From assembly GCF_024793895.1 (NCBI RefSeq), contig NZ_JANUSB010000015.1:1879157-1943156 (forward strand): DNA of 64,000 nt, written 5' to 3'. The notes below the pieces were generated by a model. That model worked only from the letters and a program-made list of their open reading frames with translations. It was not told the origin of the DNA and did no database searches. The DNA is from Serratia sp. AKBS12 (GTDB taxonomy: Bacteria; Pseudomonadota; Gammaproteobacteria; Enterobacterales; Enterobacteriaceae). Made by a program: the position numbers and the translations under genes. This document shows, in pieces, positions 32,079 through 39,995 of this stretch; position 1 is the stretch's first letter; every line of letters begins with the position of its first letter.

Positions 32079-32828
32079 TTAGCGCTGCAGGCTGTCGCGC
32101 ACCCGTTGTAAATCGTCCGGCGTATCGACGCCAACGCTTGGAATGGCCTTGGCCACCGCGACGTGGATCTTTTCGCCGTACCACAGCACTCGTAGCTGCT
32201 CCAACAGTTCGATCTGTTCTAACGGGCTCGGCGCCCAACTGACATAGCGGCGTACAAACCCGGCGCGGTAGGCATAAATACCAATATGACGCAGCAAGCT
32301 GTCGCCGATCTGCTCCCTGGTCTGGGCAAAACGCTCACGATCCCACGGGATGGTGGCCCGCGAAAAGTACAGCGCGTACCCTTTTTCGTCCATTACCACC
32401 TTGACCGCATTGGGATTAAAGGCCTCTTCCGCCGTTTCAATCGGTACCGCCAGGGTCGCCATGCCGGCGCTGCTGCTGGCCAGGTTTTCGGCCACCTGTC
32501 GTACAATCACCGGTGGGATCAGCGGCTCGTCACCCTGTACGTTGACGATGATCTGCTCGTCGGCAAAACCGTAATGCTCGATCACTTCCGCAAGGCGTTC
32601 GGTACCGGAATGATGATCCGGGCTGGTCATGCAGACTTCGCCGCCGGCAACTTCTACCGCGCGGGCAACGTCTGGGTGATCGGTGGCAACAATCACGCGT
32701 GCGGCGCCGGATTCACGCGCACGTTCCATCACGTGTACCACCATCGGTTTACCGTGGATATCTGCCAACGGCTTGCCCGGTAAACGGCTGGATGCATAAC
32801 GAGCAGGAATGATAGCGATAAAACTCAT
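32079..32828 (-). CDS. kdsB: KdsB, CMP-KDO synthetase
   Basis: KdsB activates 3-deoxy-manno-octulosonate with CTP for lipopolysaccharide inner-core synthesis. The 249-residue nucleotidyltransferase opens with [21 protein letters not shown], the CTP-binding motif, and has [21 protein letters not shown] near 49 and [12 protein letters not shown] near 96. Length is usual for the family. The ATG overlaps the ycaR stop (ATGA), so the two genes are translationally coupled, as in E. coli. Unlike E. coli, lpxK and msbA are about 4 kb away, beyond an inserted csp-hglS block. Confidence 0.97.
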   Translation of the reverse strand: MSFIAIIPARYASSRLPGKPLADIHGKPMVVHVMERARESGAARVIVATDHPDVARAVEVAGGEVCMTSPDHHSGTERLAEVIEHYGFADEQIIVNVQGDEPLIPPVIVRQVAENLASSSAGMATLAVPIETAEEAFNPNAVKVVMDEKGYALYFSRATIPWDRERFAQTREQIGDSLLRHIGIYAYRAGFVRRYVSWAPSPLEQIELLEQLRVLWYGEKIHVAVAKAIPSVGVDTPDDLQRVRDSLQR

Positions 32829-33007
32829 GCGTGTTTCTCGTCCAGTGGTAACGTACGCGCCTCATTTTCCAGCAGCACCGGGATACCGTCGCGAAGCGGA
32901 TAGGCCAGACCGTCCAGCTTACACACCAGCTCCTGATTTTCTTTATTGAAGTACAACTTTCCGTTGCAGACCGGGCAGGCAACGATTTCGAGTAAACGGT
33001 GATCCAT
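32825..33007 (-). CDS. ycaR: YcaR, small Trm112-like zinc protein (UPF0434)
   Basis: This is a 60-residue protein starting [20 protein letters not shown]. The CPVC pair (residues 11-14) and a later cysteine in [21 protein letters not shown] fit the Trm112/UPF0434 zinc-ribbon fold. Length equals E. coli YcaR. A GGAGG site lies just before the ATG at 33005-33007. It overlaps kdsB by four bases. Its function is not established; the family includes activators of methyltransferases, and position suggests a link to kdsB expression. Confidence 0.9.
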   Translation of the reverse strand: MDHRLLEIVACPVCNGKLYFNKENQELVCKLDGLAYPLRDGIPVLLENEARTLPLDEKHA

Positions 33008-33307
33008 GCTTCCTCCATGCGGGGAATGTGACATCAGGAAAGTGCAACAGAATAGCATATCGTCCAGCGGCAGGTTAATCATCGGTGATGTAACTGCTGC
33101 TCTTTTCCACAAGCAGATTTTACGGTTGTGTTGGGCACCGTATCGGTGTAAATTATGTGATCTGCATCACATAATTAATGTTGTACCTGCAAATGATGAA
33201 ACGCATTCACAAAATCATCGCCCTGTTTGCCCATTTCAGCAACTGAGGCTCGGCTTGTAACGAACGGCGCTGTCACTCGTTTTACCCCCCTATAACAACG
33301 TCGTTCG
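33008..33307. other. 300-base gap between ycaR and ycaQ with a CRP-like palindrome
   Basis: There is no conserved gene here. The main feature is a 26-base palindrome at 33151-33176, described separately. A 22-codon frame (ATG at 33178) ending MMKRIHKIIALFAHFSN lies just downstream on the plus strand but has no good ribosome site. On the minus strand a TAAAAT element (33122-33117) could be a -10 box for ycaR-kdsB. No convincing terminator for ycaQ-directed transcription is seen. Confidence 0.5.
33151..33176. promoter_or_regulatory. High-quality CRP-binding palindrome
   Basis: The core is TGTGATCTGCATCACA at 33156-33171, a perfect TGTGA-N6-TCACA site. The symmetry extends to 11-base arms over 33151-33176. 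It is CRP-type rather than FNR-type (which would be TTGAT-N4-ATCAA). It lies 144 bases upstream of the ycaR ATG and in the 3' flank of ycaQ, so the regulated transcript is unclear. Confidence 0.7.
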
Positions 33308-34534
33308 TTATCCCACTTCCCAACCGCTGCCCCATTCGCCACGAACCGAAGCCGGTATATTCCCCAGCGTAACACGGGTAGCGCCATGCCATTTGGCCAT
33401 CCGCTCAATCGCCTGAAAAACATCCTGACAGCGCTGCCGCCCCATACGTACCCGTGGTTCGGTATGAAAACTGATGACTTCAAACTCCGCTTTGCGACGG
33501 TGCATTTTTGCATCGATGCGACCAATCAACTCGCCACGCTGCAGCACCGGTAACGTGAAATAGCCATATTGCCGTTTTTCCTTCGGCGTATAGCATTCAA
33601 GCCGGTACTCAAAATTGAACAGCTCCTGTGCGCGGCGGCGATCCCACACCACCGGGTCGAATGGCGACAATAGCGTGGTGACGCTAGATTTTAATTTACC
33701 CTGCTGCGCCAGCGCCAATTGCTCCGCCAGCGAATGGTGCACATAGCATGTGCCGTCGAGCCCACGGACCTGTACTGGCATGATTTTGTCAGCTCGCGTC
33801 AAACGATCCAGCAATTTTTGCGGCGACACGCGCTTCAGACGATAGTAATCCGCCAGCCACTCCGGCTTGAAAATGCCCAGGTAACGGCAGCTGCGTGTCA
33901 GCATCTCCTCACGAGCCGCCGCCTCAGGCAGTGCCTGCGTAGCGTCGTGCCAATCCGGCAATAGACGTTCAGTGAGATCGTAAACGCGGTGAAAATTACG
34001 GCGCTCGGCTACCATCAGCCTGCCGGCGGTAAACAAAATCTCCAGATGACGTTTTTCCGGTTTCCAATCCCACCAGCCGTTGCTACCCTTTTTTTCGGCA
34101 TTGAAATCGGCTGAACGCACCGGGCCATGCTCCGCCACGTATGCCAGCAAATCATCAATTGCGCTCTGATGTTCGTCGACCCAGGCTTGAGAATATTTCC
34201 AGCCCATACCTTGCGGATCCAGCATGCGGTGGCGCAATAACGCAAAATCTTCAATCGGCAGAAAACAGGCTTCGTGCGCCCAATATTCAAACAACTGACG
34301 CCCCGCCAACGCCTGCTCCAGCCACTCTGGAGGATAGGCGCCCAATCGACTGAACAGCACCAGATACGGGCTGCGCGCGACCACGCTAATGGTATCGATC
34401 TGCAATAATCCCATGCGCCGAATGGCGGCAATCACATCGTCAGGTTTGGCTTTGCGTTTGCTGGGAACCAGCAATCCCTGAGCGGCAAGATGCAGCGAAC
34501 GGGCGGCGGCGAGTGAAATTATCGGTATTGGCAT
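33308..34534 (-). CDS. ycaQ: YcaQ, interstrand crosslink DNA glycosylase (AlkZ family)
   Basis: E. coli YcaQ unhooks nitrogen-mustard interstrand crosslinks and removes N-alkylated purines. The 408-residue protein has the HTH_42 fold with tandem winged helices. The catalytic QxD motif is seen as LLQIDTISVVARSPYLVLFS near 44, with EYWAHEACFLP near 85 and the conserved SPFDPVVWDRRRAQELFNF near 293. The start at 34532-34534 gives MPIPIISLAAARSLHLAAQG, matching the E. coli N-terminus; the frame remains open eight codons further up. In E. coli it adjoins lpxK; here a cold-shock/hglS block lies between. Confidence 0.93.
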   Translation of the reverse strand: MPIPIISLAAARSLHLAAQGLLVPSKRKAKPDDVIAAIRRMGLLQIDTISVVARSPYLVLFSRLGAYPPEWLEQALAGRQLFEYWAHEACFLPIEDFALLRHRMLDPQGMGWKYSQAWVDEHQSAIDDLLAYVAEHGPVRSADFNAEKKGSNGWWDWKPEKRHLEILFTAGRLMVAERRNFHRVYDLTERLLPDWHDATQALPEAAAREEMLTRSCRYLGIFKPEWLADYYRLKRVSPQKLLDRLTRADKIMPVQVRGLDGTCYVHHSLAEQLALAQQGKLKSSVTTLLSPFDPVVWDRRRAQELFNFEYRLECYTPKEKRQYGYFTLPVLQRGELIGRIDAKMHRRKAEFEVISFHTEPRVRMGRQRCQDVFQAIERMAKWHGATRVTLGNIPASVRGEWGSGWEVG

Positions 34535-34643
34535 GCGAACATCCAGGTGATTGAGCAATCGCCTGATGATAGTGGAATTTTGGGGATTTTTCTTCGCCAG
34601 TGCTTGGGGGTGGCGACACCGGCACTGGCGAGGAAGGAATGCC

Positions 34644-34865
34644 TTAGAACACGATAACGTCTGCGGCTGACAGCCCGTGGGAGCTGCGGTAGATCGAGAA
34701 CTCGACGTTCTGACCTTCGTTTAACGATTTATTTTTGGTATTGGCGATAGCACGACGGCTAACATAAATTTCGTCACTACCATCAACCGGAGAAATAACG
34801 CCATAGCCTTGGGCTTGGTCAAACCATTTCACGCGGCCCATTTTTAATACAGTATTTTTAAACAT
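34644..34865 (-). CDS. Divergent cold-shock-domain protein
   Basis: This 73-residue single cold-shock domain starts MFKNTVLKMGRVKWFDQAQG, with an AGGA site upstream. It keeps the first strand (GRVKWFD, residues 10-16), the DGSDE turn and a C-terminal SSHGLSAADVIVF. The nucleic-acid motifs are changed: RNP1 reads QGYGVIS (19-25) instead of KGFGFI, and RNP2 reads IYVSRR (33-38) instead of VFVHFS, so the usual stacking His and Phe are absent. It is therefore a CspH/CspF-like paralogue with altered or weak RNA binding. It lies downstream of, and parallel to, a canonical csp gene from which a terminator separates it. The exact family name is uncertain. Confidence 0.75.
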   Translation of the reverse strand: MFKNTVLKMGRVKWFDQAQGYGVISPVDGSDEIYVSRRAIANTKNKSLNEGQNVEFSIYRSSHGLSAADVIVF

Positions 34866-34976
34866 AGATTCTATCCTTTTTACTTGAGCATCCATGACAA
34901 CGTCATTTTTATTATTGTCGGGACGCTACCAGCCCATCCTAAAGTTTTTCGTAACAAACCTCTCGTGAGCAAAAAT

Positions 34977-34999
34977 TAAAAAACCCGCACTACGGCGGG
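34977..34999 (-). terminator. Terminator downstream of the canonical csp gene
   Basis: On the minus strand a CCCGC / GCGGG stem (34984-34988 with 34995-34999) with a six-base loop is followed by TTTTTT. It lies about 85 bases past the csp stop. Confidence 0.8.
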
Positions 35000-35084
35000 C
35001 TTGGTGTACTTAATATCTTCCGCAGGGAGGGGCGTCAATGGCCACTCCCGGTTGTATTAAGAACGTTTACGCTATTCCCTGTTA

Positions 35085-35294
35085 TTACAGGGCAACAACG
35101 TTGGCGGCAGCCGGCCCGCGCGGGCTGTCCTGGATGGTGTACTCGACACGCTGGCCTTCAGCCAGAGTCTTGAAACCGTCGGTCATGATTGCGGAGAAGT
35201 GTACGAATACGTCTTTACCGCCGTCGTGTTGCTCAATGAAACCAAAACCTTTGCTCTCGTTGAACCACTTAACTTGACCAGTCTTCTTAGACAT
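35085..35294 (-). CDS. CspA/CspE-family cold-shock protein
   Basis: This 69-residue cold-shock-domain RNA chaperone has intact RNP1 (KGFGFI, residues 15-20) and RNP2 (VFVHF, 29-33). The [12 protein letters not shown] start and [10 protein letters not shown] end are close to CspE/CspC, though residues 50-60 (IQDSPRG) are its own. It melts RNA secondary structure, helping translation or antitermination in the cold. An AAAGG site precedes the ATG. A long leader with a cold-box-like element upstream suggests a cold-inducible CspA-type gene rather than a constitutive cspC/E; which E. coli paralogue is the orthologue cannot be settled here. Confidence 0.9.
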   Translation of the reverse strand: MSKKTGQVKWFNESKGFGFIEQHDGGKDVFVHFSAIMTDGFKTLAEGQRVEYTIQDSPRGPAAANVVAL

Positions 35295-35485
35295 TACTTT
35301 TACCTTTAAATATATTTACAAAATCTGCCATAAGGCAATGGTGGCCGTTTTCAGAAACATTACTTATGGGAGATACTTAGAAGGTTCGTCTTTGAAGCGG
35401 AATCGAAAGATAACGACTTTGAAGGAACTGCATAACTCAACATCTAAATCTGAACTCGAACATAAATAGGTCTGTATCACAGGCC
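35295..35485 (-). promoter_or_regulatory. Long csp 5' leader with cold-box-like element
   Basis: About 190 bases of non-coding leader precede the csp ATG on the minus strand. Near its 5' end, 35479-35469 reads TGATACAGACC, close to the cspA cold box (TGACGTACAGACC). Further down, at 35430-35404, CCTTCAAAGTCGTTATC resembles the cspA leader CCCTTCAAGAGTTATC. Length is similar to the cspA thermosensor leader (about 160). The comparison is from memory; it implies temperature-dependent folding and cold-stabilised mRNA. Confidence 0.55.
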
Positions 35486-35593
35486 GACCTGCATTTACTC
35501 ATAAAACAACGGTAAGCACAAGGGGTTTATCAGGCCATTTTTAATTTAATCGGCAGTTTAATTTTATCACAATGATTGTATTGAATTTATTTT

Positions 35594-35690
35594 TAAAAAA
35601 TCTTGCCATTGGCAAGCCTTCTCCGCTTCTAGATACCCATACGTACCATGAAGATTCCGCAAATGAGAGCTAACGCATAAAAATCTAATA
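35594..35690 (-). ncRNA. Candidate small RNA with intrinsic terminator
   Basis: On the minus strand CTTGCC AAT GGCAAG (35616-35602) is followed by ATTTTTT, a good intrinsic terminator with no gene upstream of it on that strand before hglS, which is on the other strand. A weak promoter, TTGTTA with an AT-rich -10 region around 35690-35710, could give an RNA of roughly 80-100 bases. The 5' end is a guess. Alternatively it stops antisense transcription entering the csp leader. Confidence 0.35.
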
Positions 35691-35823
35691 TGTTTGAGTT
35701 GGTTATAACAAAACCATGGTCAGATAGCTAAACTTGGGTTGAAAACAAGGCAGCCGGCCGCCAGGCCAGTACGATCGCCGAAAATAATAATTTCAGATTA
35801 TGCTGAATTAAGGAGCTATGCGC

Positions 35824-37230
35824 ATGACCGCCCAGCAGTTCATCTCACCAAATGAAATCCGTGCCAAATTCTCGCATGCCATGTCTGATATGTATCAAAA
35901 GGAAGTGCCTTTATACGGCGAGCTACTTGAGCTGGTTGCCGAAACCAACCGGGAACGGCTGAGTAATGACGCCGAATTGGCGCATCAGTTGCAAATTACC
36001 GGTGAGGTTGAGCGGTTGGCAATGGAACGTCATGGCGCCATTCGGGTTGGTACCGCCAACGAATTGGCTACCCTGAGGCGACTGTTTAACGTTATGGGCA
36101 TGGCGCCGGTCGGTTATTACGATCTGGCCGTTGCTGGCGTACCCGTGCATTCCACCGCATTTCGAGCGGTGCATGAAAAAGATCTGCAAACCAGTCCGTT
36201 TCGCGTATTTACTTCACTGTTGCGTCTGGAATTGATTGAACAACCCGAACTGCGCGCATTGGCCGAACGCTTATTGGCCCGCCGCCGTATTTTCACCGAG
36301 CGAGCTCTTGAGCTCATTACCCTGCATGAAGCGCAAGGCGGGCTTGACCACGCGCAAGCGAGCGAGTTTATCGAACAGGCGCTGGAAACCTTCCGTTGGC
36401 ACCATCAGGCAACCGTCAGCGCAGCCGAGTATCAGCAACTGCACGACCAGCACCGGTTAATCGCCGACGTGGTGGCCTTTAAAGGGCCACATATCAACCA
36501 CCTGACGCCACGTACGCTGGACATTGACCGCGTGCAAGACGGCATGCCAAAACGCGGTATTACGCCAAAGGCGGTCATTGAAGGCCCGCCCCGGCGTAAT
36601 TGCCCGATCCTGTTACGACAAACCAGCTTCAAGGCGCTTGAAGAGCAGGTAGCGTTTGTCGAACACGACGGCACAACGGTTGCCGGCCACCACACTGCGC
36701 GCTTTGGAGAAATTGAACAACGCGGCGTCGCGCTGACGCCGAAAGGGCGAGCGCTGTACGACCGCTTGCTGCAAGCTACCAACGATGCCTTGCAGGCTGC
36801 GCCAAGCGAGAAAAATGCCGATCGGTATAACCAGTTATTACAGGAATACTTCCAAGCGTTTCCCGATGATTATGCCTCCCTGCGTGAACAGCAGTTGGCA
36901 TGGTTTCGCTACTTCCCCACCGAGTGCGGATTGGCGGCCAAGGAGGGTCTGGACAAGCACTGCTCGCTTGAACAGCTGATCGCGCAAGATTATGTGCGTT
37001 TCCAACCGCTGGTATACGAGGATTTTCTGCCGGTCAGCGCGGCAGGCATTTTCCAATCAAACCTGGGAGACAACCAGCAGGCACATTATAATGCAGCGTC
37101 GAGCCGCTCGGCCTTTGAACTCGCGCTGGGTGCGCAAGTGATCGATGAATTGACGTTATATCAGCAAACGCAGCAGCGATCTGTACAGGCCTGCGCGCAA
37201 GCGTTGGGACTTGCCACGCTGGCGCTGTAA
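35824..37230 (+). CDS. hglS: HglS/YdcJ-type 2-oxoadipate dioxygenase/decarboxylase
   Basis: This 468-residue DUF1338 protein is close to E. coli YdcJ. Characterised relatives (Pseudomonas putida HglS) convert 2-oxoadipate to D-2-hydroxyglutarate with Fe(II) and O2, in D-lysine catabolism. The key residues line up in number as well as context: His70 and Arg74 in ERHGAIRVGT, His226 in HINHLTPRTLD, and a glutamate in ARFGEIEQRG near 296. VSAAGIFQSN occurs near 400. The ATG at 35824 is preferred over that at 35818 because AAGGAG (35810-35815) then has eight-base spacing. No lysine-pathway genes are adjacent. It is convergent with lpxK with one base between stops. Confidence 0.85.
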   Translation: MTAQQFISPNEIRAKFSHAMSDMYQKEVPLYGELLELVAETNRERLSNDAELAHQLQITGEVERLAMERHGAIRVGTANELATLRRLFNVMGMAPVGYYDLAVAGVPVHSTAFRAVHEKDLQTSPFRVFTSLLRLELIEQPELRALAERLLARRRIFTERALELITLHEAQGGLDHAQASEFIEQALETFRWHHQATVSAAEYQQLHDQHRLIADVVAFKGPHINHLTPRTLDIDRVQDGMPKRGITPKAVIEGPPRRNCPILLRQTSFKALEEQVAFVEHDGTTVAGHHTARFGEIEQRGVALTPKGRALYDRLLQATNDALQAAPSEKNADRYNQLLQEYFQAFPDDYASLREQQLAWFRYFPTECGLAAKEGLDKHCSLEQLIAQDYVRFQPLVYEDFLPVSAAGIFQSNLGDNQQAHYNAASSRSAFELALGAQVIDELTLYQQTQQRSVQACAQALGLATLAL

Positions 37231-37231
37231 A

Positions 37232-38212
37232 TTACTTTTTCAGCAAGGCTTCAATACGCTGCAACAGGGTATTTGCCTGCTCGTTCGGCAACACGGCATC
37301 GACGGGCAAATACCACCAATCCGCTTGCGCAAAACTACGGCATTTAACCGCGTCTTTCTCGGTCATCAACAGGGGTTGCCCCTGCGGAGTCAGCTCGGAC
37401 AGCTGTGCAAGGTCATATTGCTGATGGTCGGCAAACGCCACCTCCCGCTCAACGTTCACCCGCAGGTTCTCAAGCGTGGCAAAAAAGCGCGGTGGATGAC
37501 CGATACCGGCCATCGCCACCACCCGTGGCAATTGTTCTGCTGCCAGGCGCTGACCGCTGACCATATTTACCGCTTCGCGCGCCTGGAGCCGCATGGCGAT
37601 TTCCCCCGGCTGCGCTACACCGCCGTTGGCGATGCAGGCATCCACCGTGTCCAACCGCCCGGCACGCTCACGCATTGGCCCGGCCGGCAGCCACCAGCCG
37701 TTGCCAAAACGACGCACACCGTCAATCACCACCAGCTCGAAATCACGCTGCAACGCATAGTGCTGCAAACCATCATCGGTGATCACCAGATCGAGATCGT
37801 GCTGCTGTAGCAAAGCCTGTACCGCAGCGGCGCGTTTCGGCGCAATCGCCACCGGGGCGCCGGTACGCTGGTAAATCAGCACAGGTTCGTCACCGGCCTG
37901 CTGCGTTGTGGTTTGTGCATCCAGCAACAGCGGGTAGATAGGTGATTTCCCGCCGTAACCACGTGATACCACCCCGACCCGATAGCCACGCGACTGCAAT
38001 TGTTCAACCAGCCAGATCACCATCGGCGTCTTGCCATTACCGCCGGCGGTCAGATTACCGACCACCACCACCGGCACTGGCGCACGCCAGCTTTTACGCC
38101 AGCCAAGACGATAACTGAGCCGGATGAGCACGCTCACCAGGCCATACAGCCAGGAGAGCGGCAACAGCAAAAGATAGAGCAGCGAACTGCCTGACCAGAT
38201 GCGATCGATCAT
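37232..38212 (-). CDS. lpxK: LpxK, lipid A 4'-kinase
   Basis: LpxK phosphorylates the 4' position of tetraacyldisaccharide 1-phosphate to form lipid IVA at the inner membrane. The 326-residue protein has an N-terminal membrane helix (about 10-35), the P-loop [19 protein letters not shown] near 52-70 and [11 protein letters not shown] near 138 (containing the catalytic acidic residues). Length is usual (328 in E. coli). Its ATG overlaps the msbA stop by one base, so it forms an msbA-lpxK operon. In this window kdsB is no longer linked to it. Confidence 0.97.
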   Translation of the reverse strand: MIDRIWSGSSLLYLLLLPLSWLYGLVSVLIRLSYRLGWRKSWRAPVPVVVVGNLTAGGNGKTPMVIWLVEQLQSRGYRVGVVSRGYGGKSPIYPLLLDAQTTTQQAGDEPVLIYQRTGAPVAIAPKRAAAVQALLQQHDLDLVITDDGLQHYALQRDFELVVIDGVRRFGNGWWLPAGPMRERAGRLDTVDACIANGGVAQPGEIAMRLQAREAVNMVSGQRLAAEQLPRVVAMAGIGHPPRFFATLENLRVNVEREVAFADHQQYDLAQLSELTPQGQPLLMTEKDAVKCRSFAQADWWYLPVDAVLPNEQANTLLQRIEALLKK

Positions 38213-39960
38213 TATTCACCAAACTGCATACGATGCAGTTGCGCATAGGCGCCTTGTTTGGCGATCAACTCATTATGTTCGCCACGCTCTACGATACGCC
38301 CGTCTTCCACCACCAGAATTTCATCGGCTTTTTCGATGGTAGACAGACGGTGTGCGATCACCAGAGAAGTACGGTCTTTTTGCAACTCATCCAGCGCAGC
38401 CTGGATAGCGCGCTCAGATTCGGTGTCGAGTGCCGAGGTCGCTTCATCAAGGATCAGGATTGGACAATCGCGCAGCAATGCGCGAGCAATGGCAATTCGT
38501 TGACGCTGGCCACCGGAAAGCATCACACCGTTTTCACCGATCACCGTATCCAGGCCATTGTCCATTTTTTCGATGAAATCCATCGCATAGGCCATGCGCG
38601 CTGCCTTTTCGATTTCTTCACGGCTATAACGATCTTCGCGCGCATAAGCGATATTGTTGGCGATGGTGTCATTGAACAAATGCACATTTTGCGACACCAG
38701 TGCCACCTGATCGCGCAGCGAGGCCAAGGTATATTCTCGCAGATCGTGGCCATCCATCAGGATTTCACCCTGCTGAATATCATAGAAACGCGTCAGGAGA
38801 TTGGCGATGGTCGACTTGCCCGAACCGGAACGTCCAACCAGTGCCACCGTTTTGCCCTCTGAAATGCTCAGATTGATATCACGCAGCGCTGGCGTTTCCT
38901 TGCCGGGGTAGCAGAAGGTTACGTTGCGGAATTCAATATCGCCTTTAGCGCGTTGTACTTCGCGCGTACCGGTGTCTTTCTCCTGCTCCATATCCAGAAT
39001 GGAGAACAGCGTCTGACAGGCAGCCATACCGCGCTGGAACTGCGCGTTGACGTTGGTTAATGACTTCAGCGGACGCATCAGGGCAATCATCGACGAGAAC
39101 ACCACGGTGATGGTACCGGCGGTCAGCGTTTCCATTACGCTTGGGAAACTGGCGGCAAACAGCACAAACGCCAACGCCAGCGACGCAATCAGCTGAATGA
39201 TCGGATCGGAAATCGACGAGGCGGAAACCAGTTTCATACCTTGTTGACGCATGCGATTGCTGACGGAATTGAAGCGCTCGGTTTCCACCTGCTGCCCACC
39301 GAAGATAAGCACTTCTTTGTGCCCTTTCAGCATTTGTTCAGCGCTGGTGGTAACCTGCCCCATGGTATTTTGCATATTCTTGCTGATATTGCGAAAACGC
39401 TTCGATACCATCCGGATGGCAAACGACACAATCGGCGCCAGAATAATCAGAATCACCGACAGCTGCCAGCTGTAGTAGAACATCATGATGAACAGGCCGA
39501 TAATCGAGGCCCCTTCACGCACTACGGTCACCAGAACACTGGATGATGACGAGGCGACCTGCTCGGAATCATAGGTAATGCGCGACAGCAAGGTACCGGT
39601 CGATTGCTGATCGAAAAACGCCACCGGCATGCGCATCATGTGGCCGAACAGACGGCGGCGCATTTGCATCACCACCATGCCCGATACCCAGGAAATACAG
39701 TAACTGGAAACGAAGCTGGTTATGCCGCGCATCAGCATCAGGCCAATCACGACCAGTGGCATCCAGAGCAGAACGCTGCTGTCGGTTTTACCAAAACCAT
39801 CATCCAAAAGAGGTTTCAGCAAGGACAACATCAATGTGTCCCCGGCTGCGTTCAGAATCAACGCGATGGCGGCCACAATCAGCCCTGACTTGAAAGGTGT
39901 GATCATCGGCCACAGTCGACGAAAGGTCTGCGTGGTCGAGAGATCTTTATCATTCATCAT
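38212..39960 (-). CDS. msbA: MsbA, lipid A flippase (ABC exporter)
   Basis: MsbA flips core-lipid A across the inner membrane using ATP. The 582-residue half-transporter (same length as E. coli) has six membrane helices in the first 320 residues and a C-terminal ATPase. Walker [11 protein letters not shown] lies near 377, the signature [16 protein letters not shown] near 481, Walker [13 protein letters not shown] near 500 and the H-loop in [13 protein letters not shown] near 535. It lies upstream of lpxK with one-base overlap, as in E. coli. The gap to the upstream ycaI gene is only 35 bases, so ycaI-msbA-lpxK may be cotranscribed. Confidence 0.98.
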   Translation of the reverse strand: MMNDKDLSTTQTFRRLWPMITPFKSGLIVAAIALILNAAGDTLMLSLLKPLLDDGFGKTDSSVLLWMPLVVIGLMLMRGITSFVSSYCISWVSGMVVMQMRRRLFGHMMRMPVAFFDQQSTGTLLSRITYDSEQVASSSSSVLVTVVREGASIIGLFIMMFYYSWQLSVILIILAPIVSFAIRMVSKRFRNISKNMQNTMGQVTTSAEQMLKGHKEVLIFGGQQVETERFNSVSNRMRQQGMKLVSASSISDPIIQLIASLALAFVLFAASFPSVMETLTAGTITVVFSSMIALMRPLKSLTNVNAQFQRGMAACQTLFSILDMEQEKDTGTREVQRAKGDIEFRNVTFCYPGKETPALRDINLSISEGKTVALVGRSGSGKSTIANLLTRFYDIQQGEILMDGHDLREYTLASLRDQVALVSQNVHLFNDTIANNIAYAREDRYSREEIEKAARMAYAMDFIEKMDNGLDTVIGENGVMLSGGQRQRIAIARALLRDCPILILDEATSALDTESERAIQAALDELQKDRTSLVIAHRLSTIEKADEILVVEDGRIVERGEHNELIAKQGAYAQLHRMQFGE

Positions 39961-39995
39961 GCAAATACCAGCATTGGAAGAAATAGCGGCCCATT

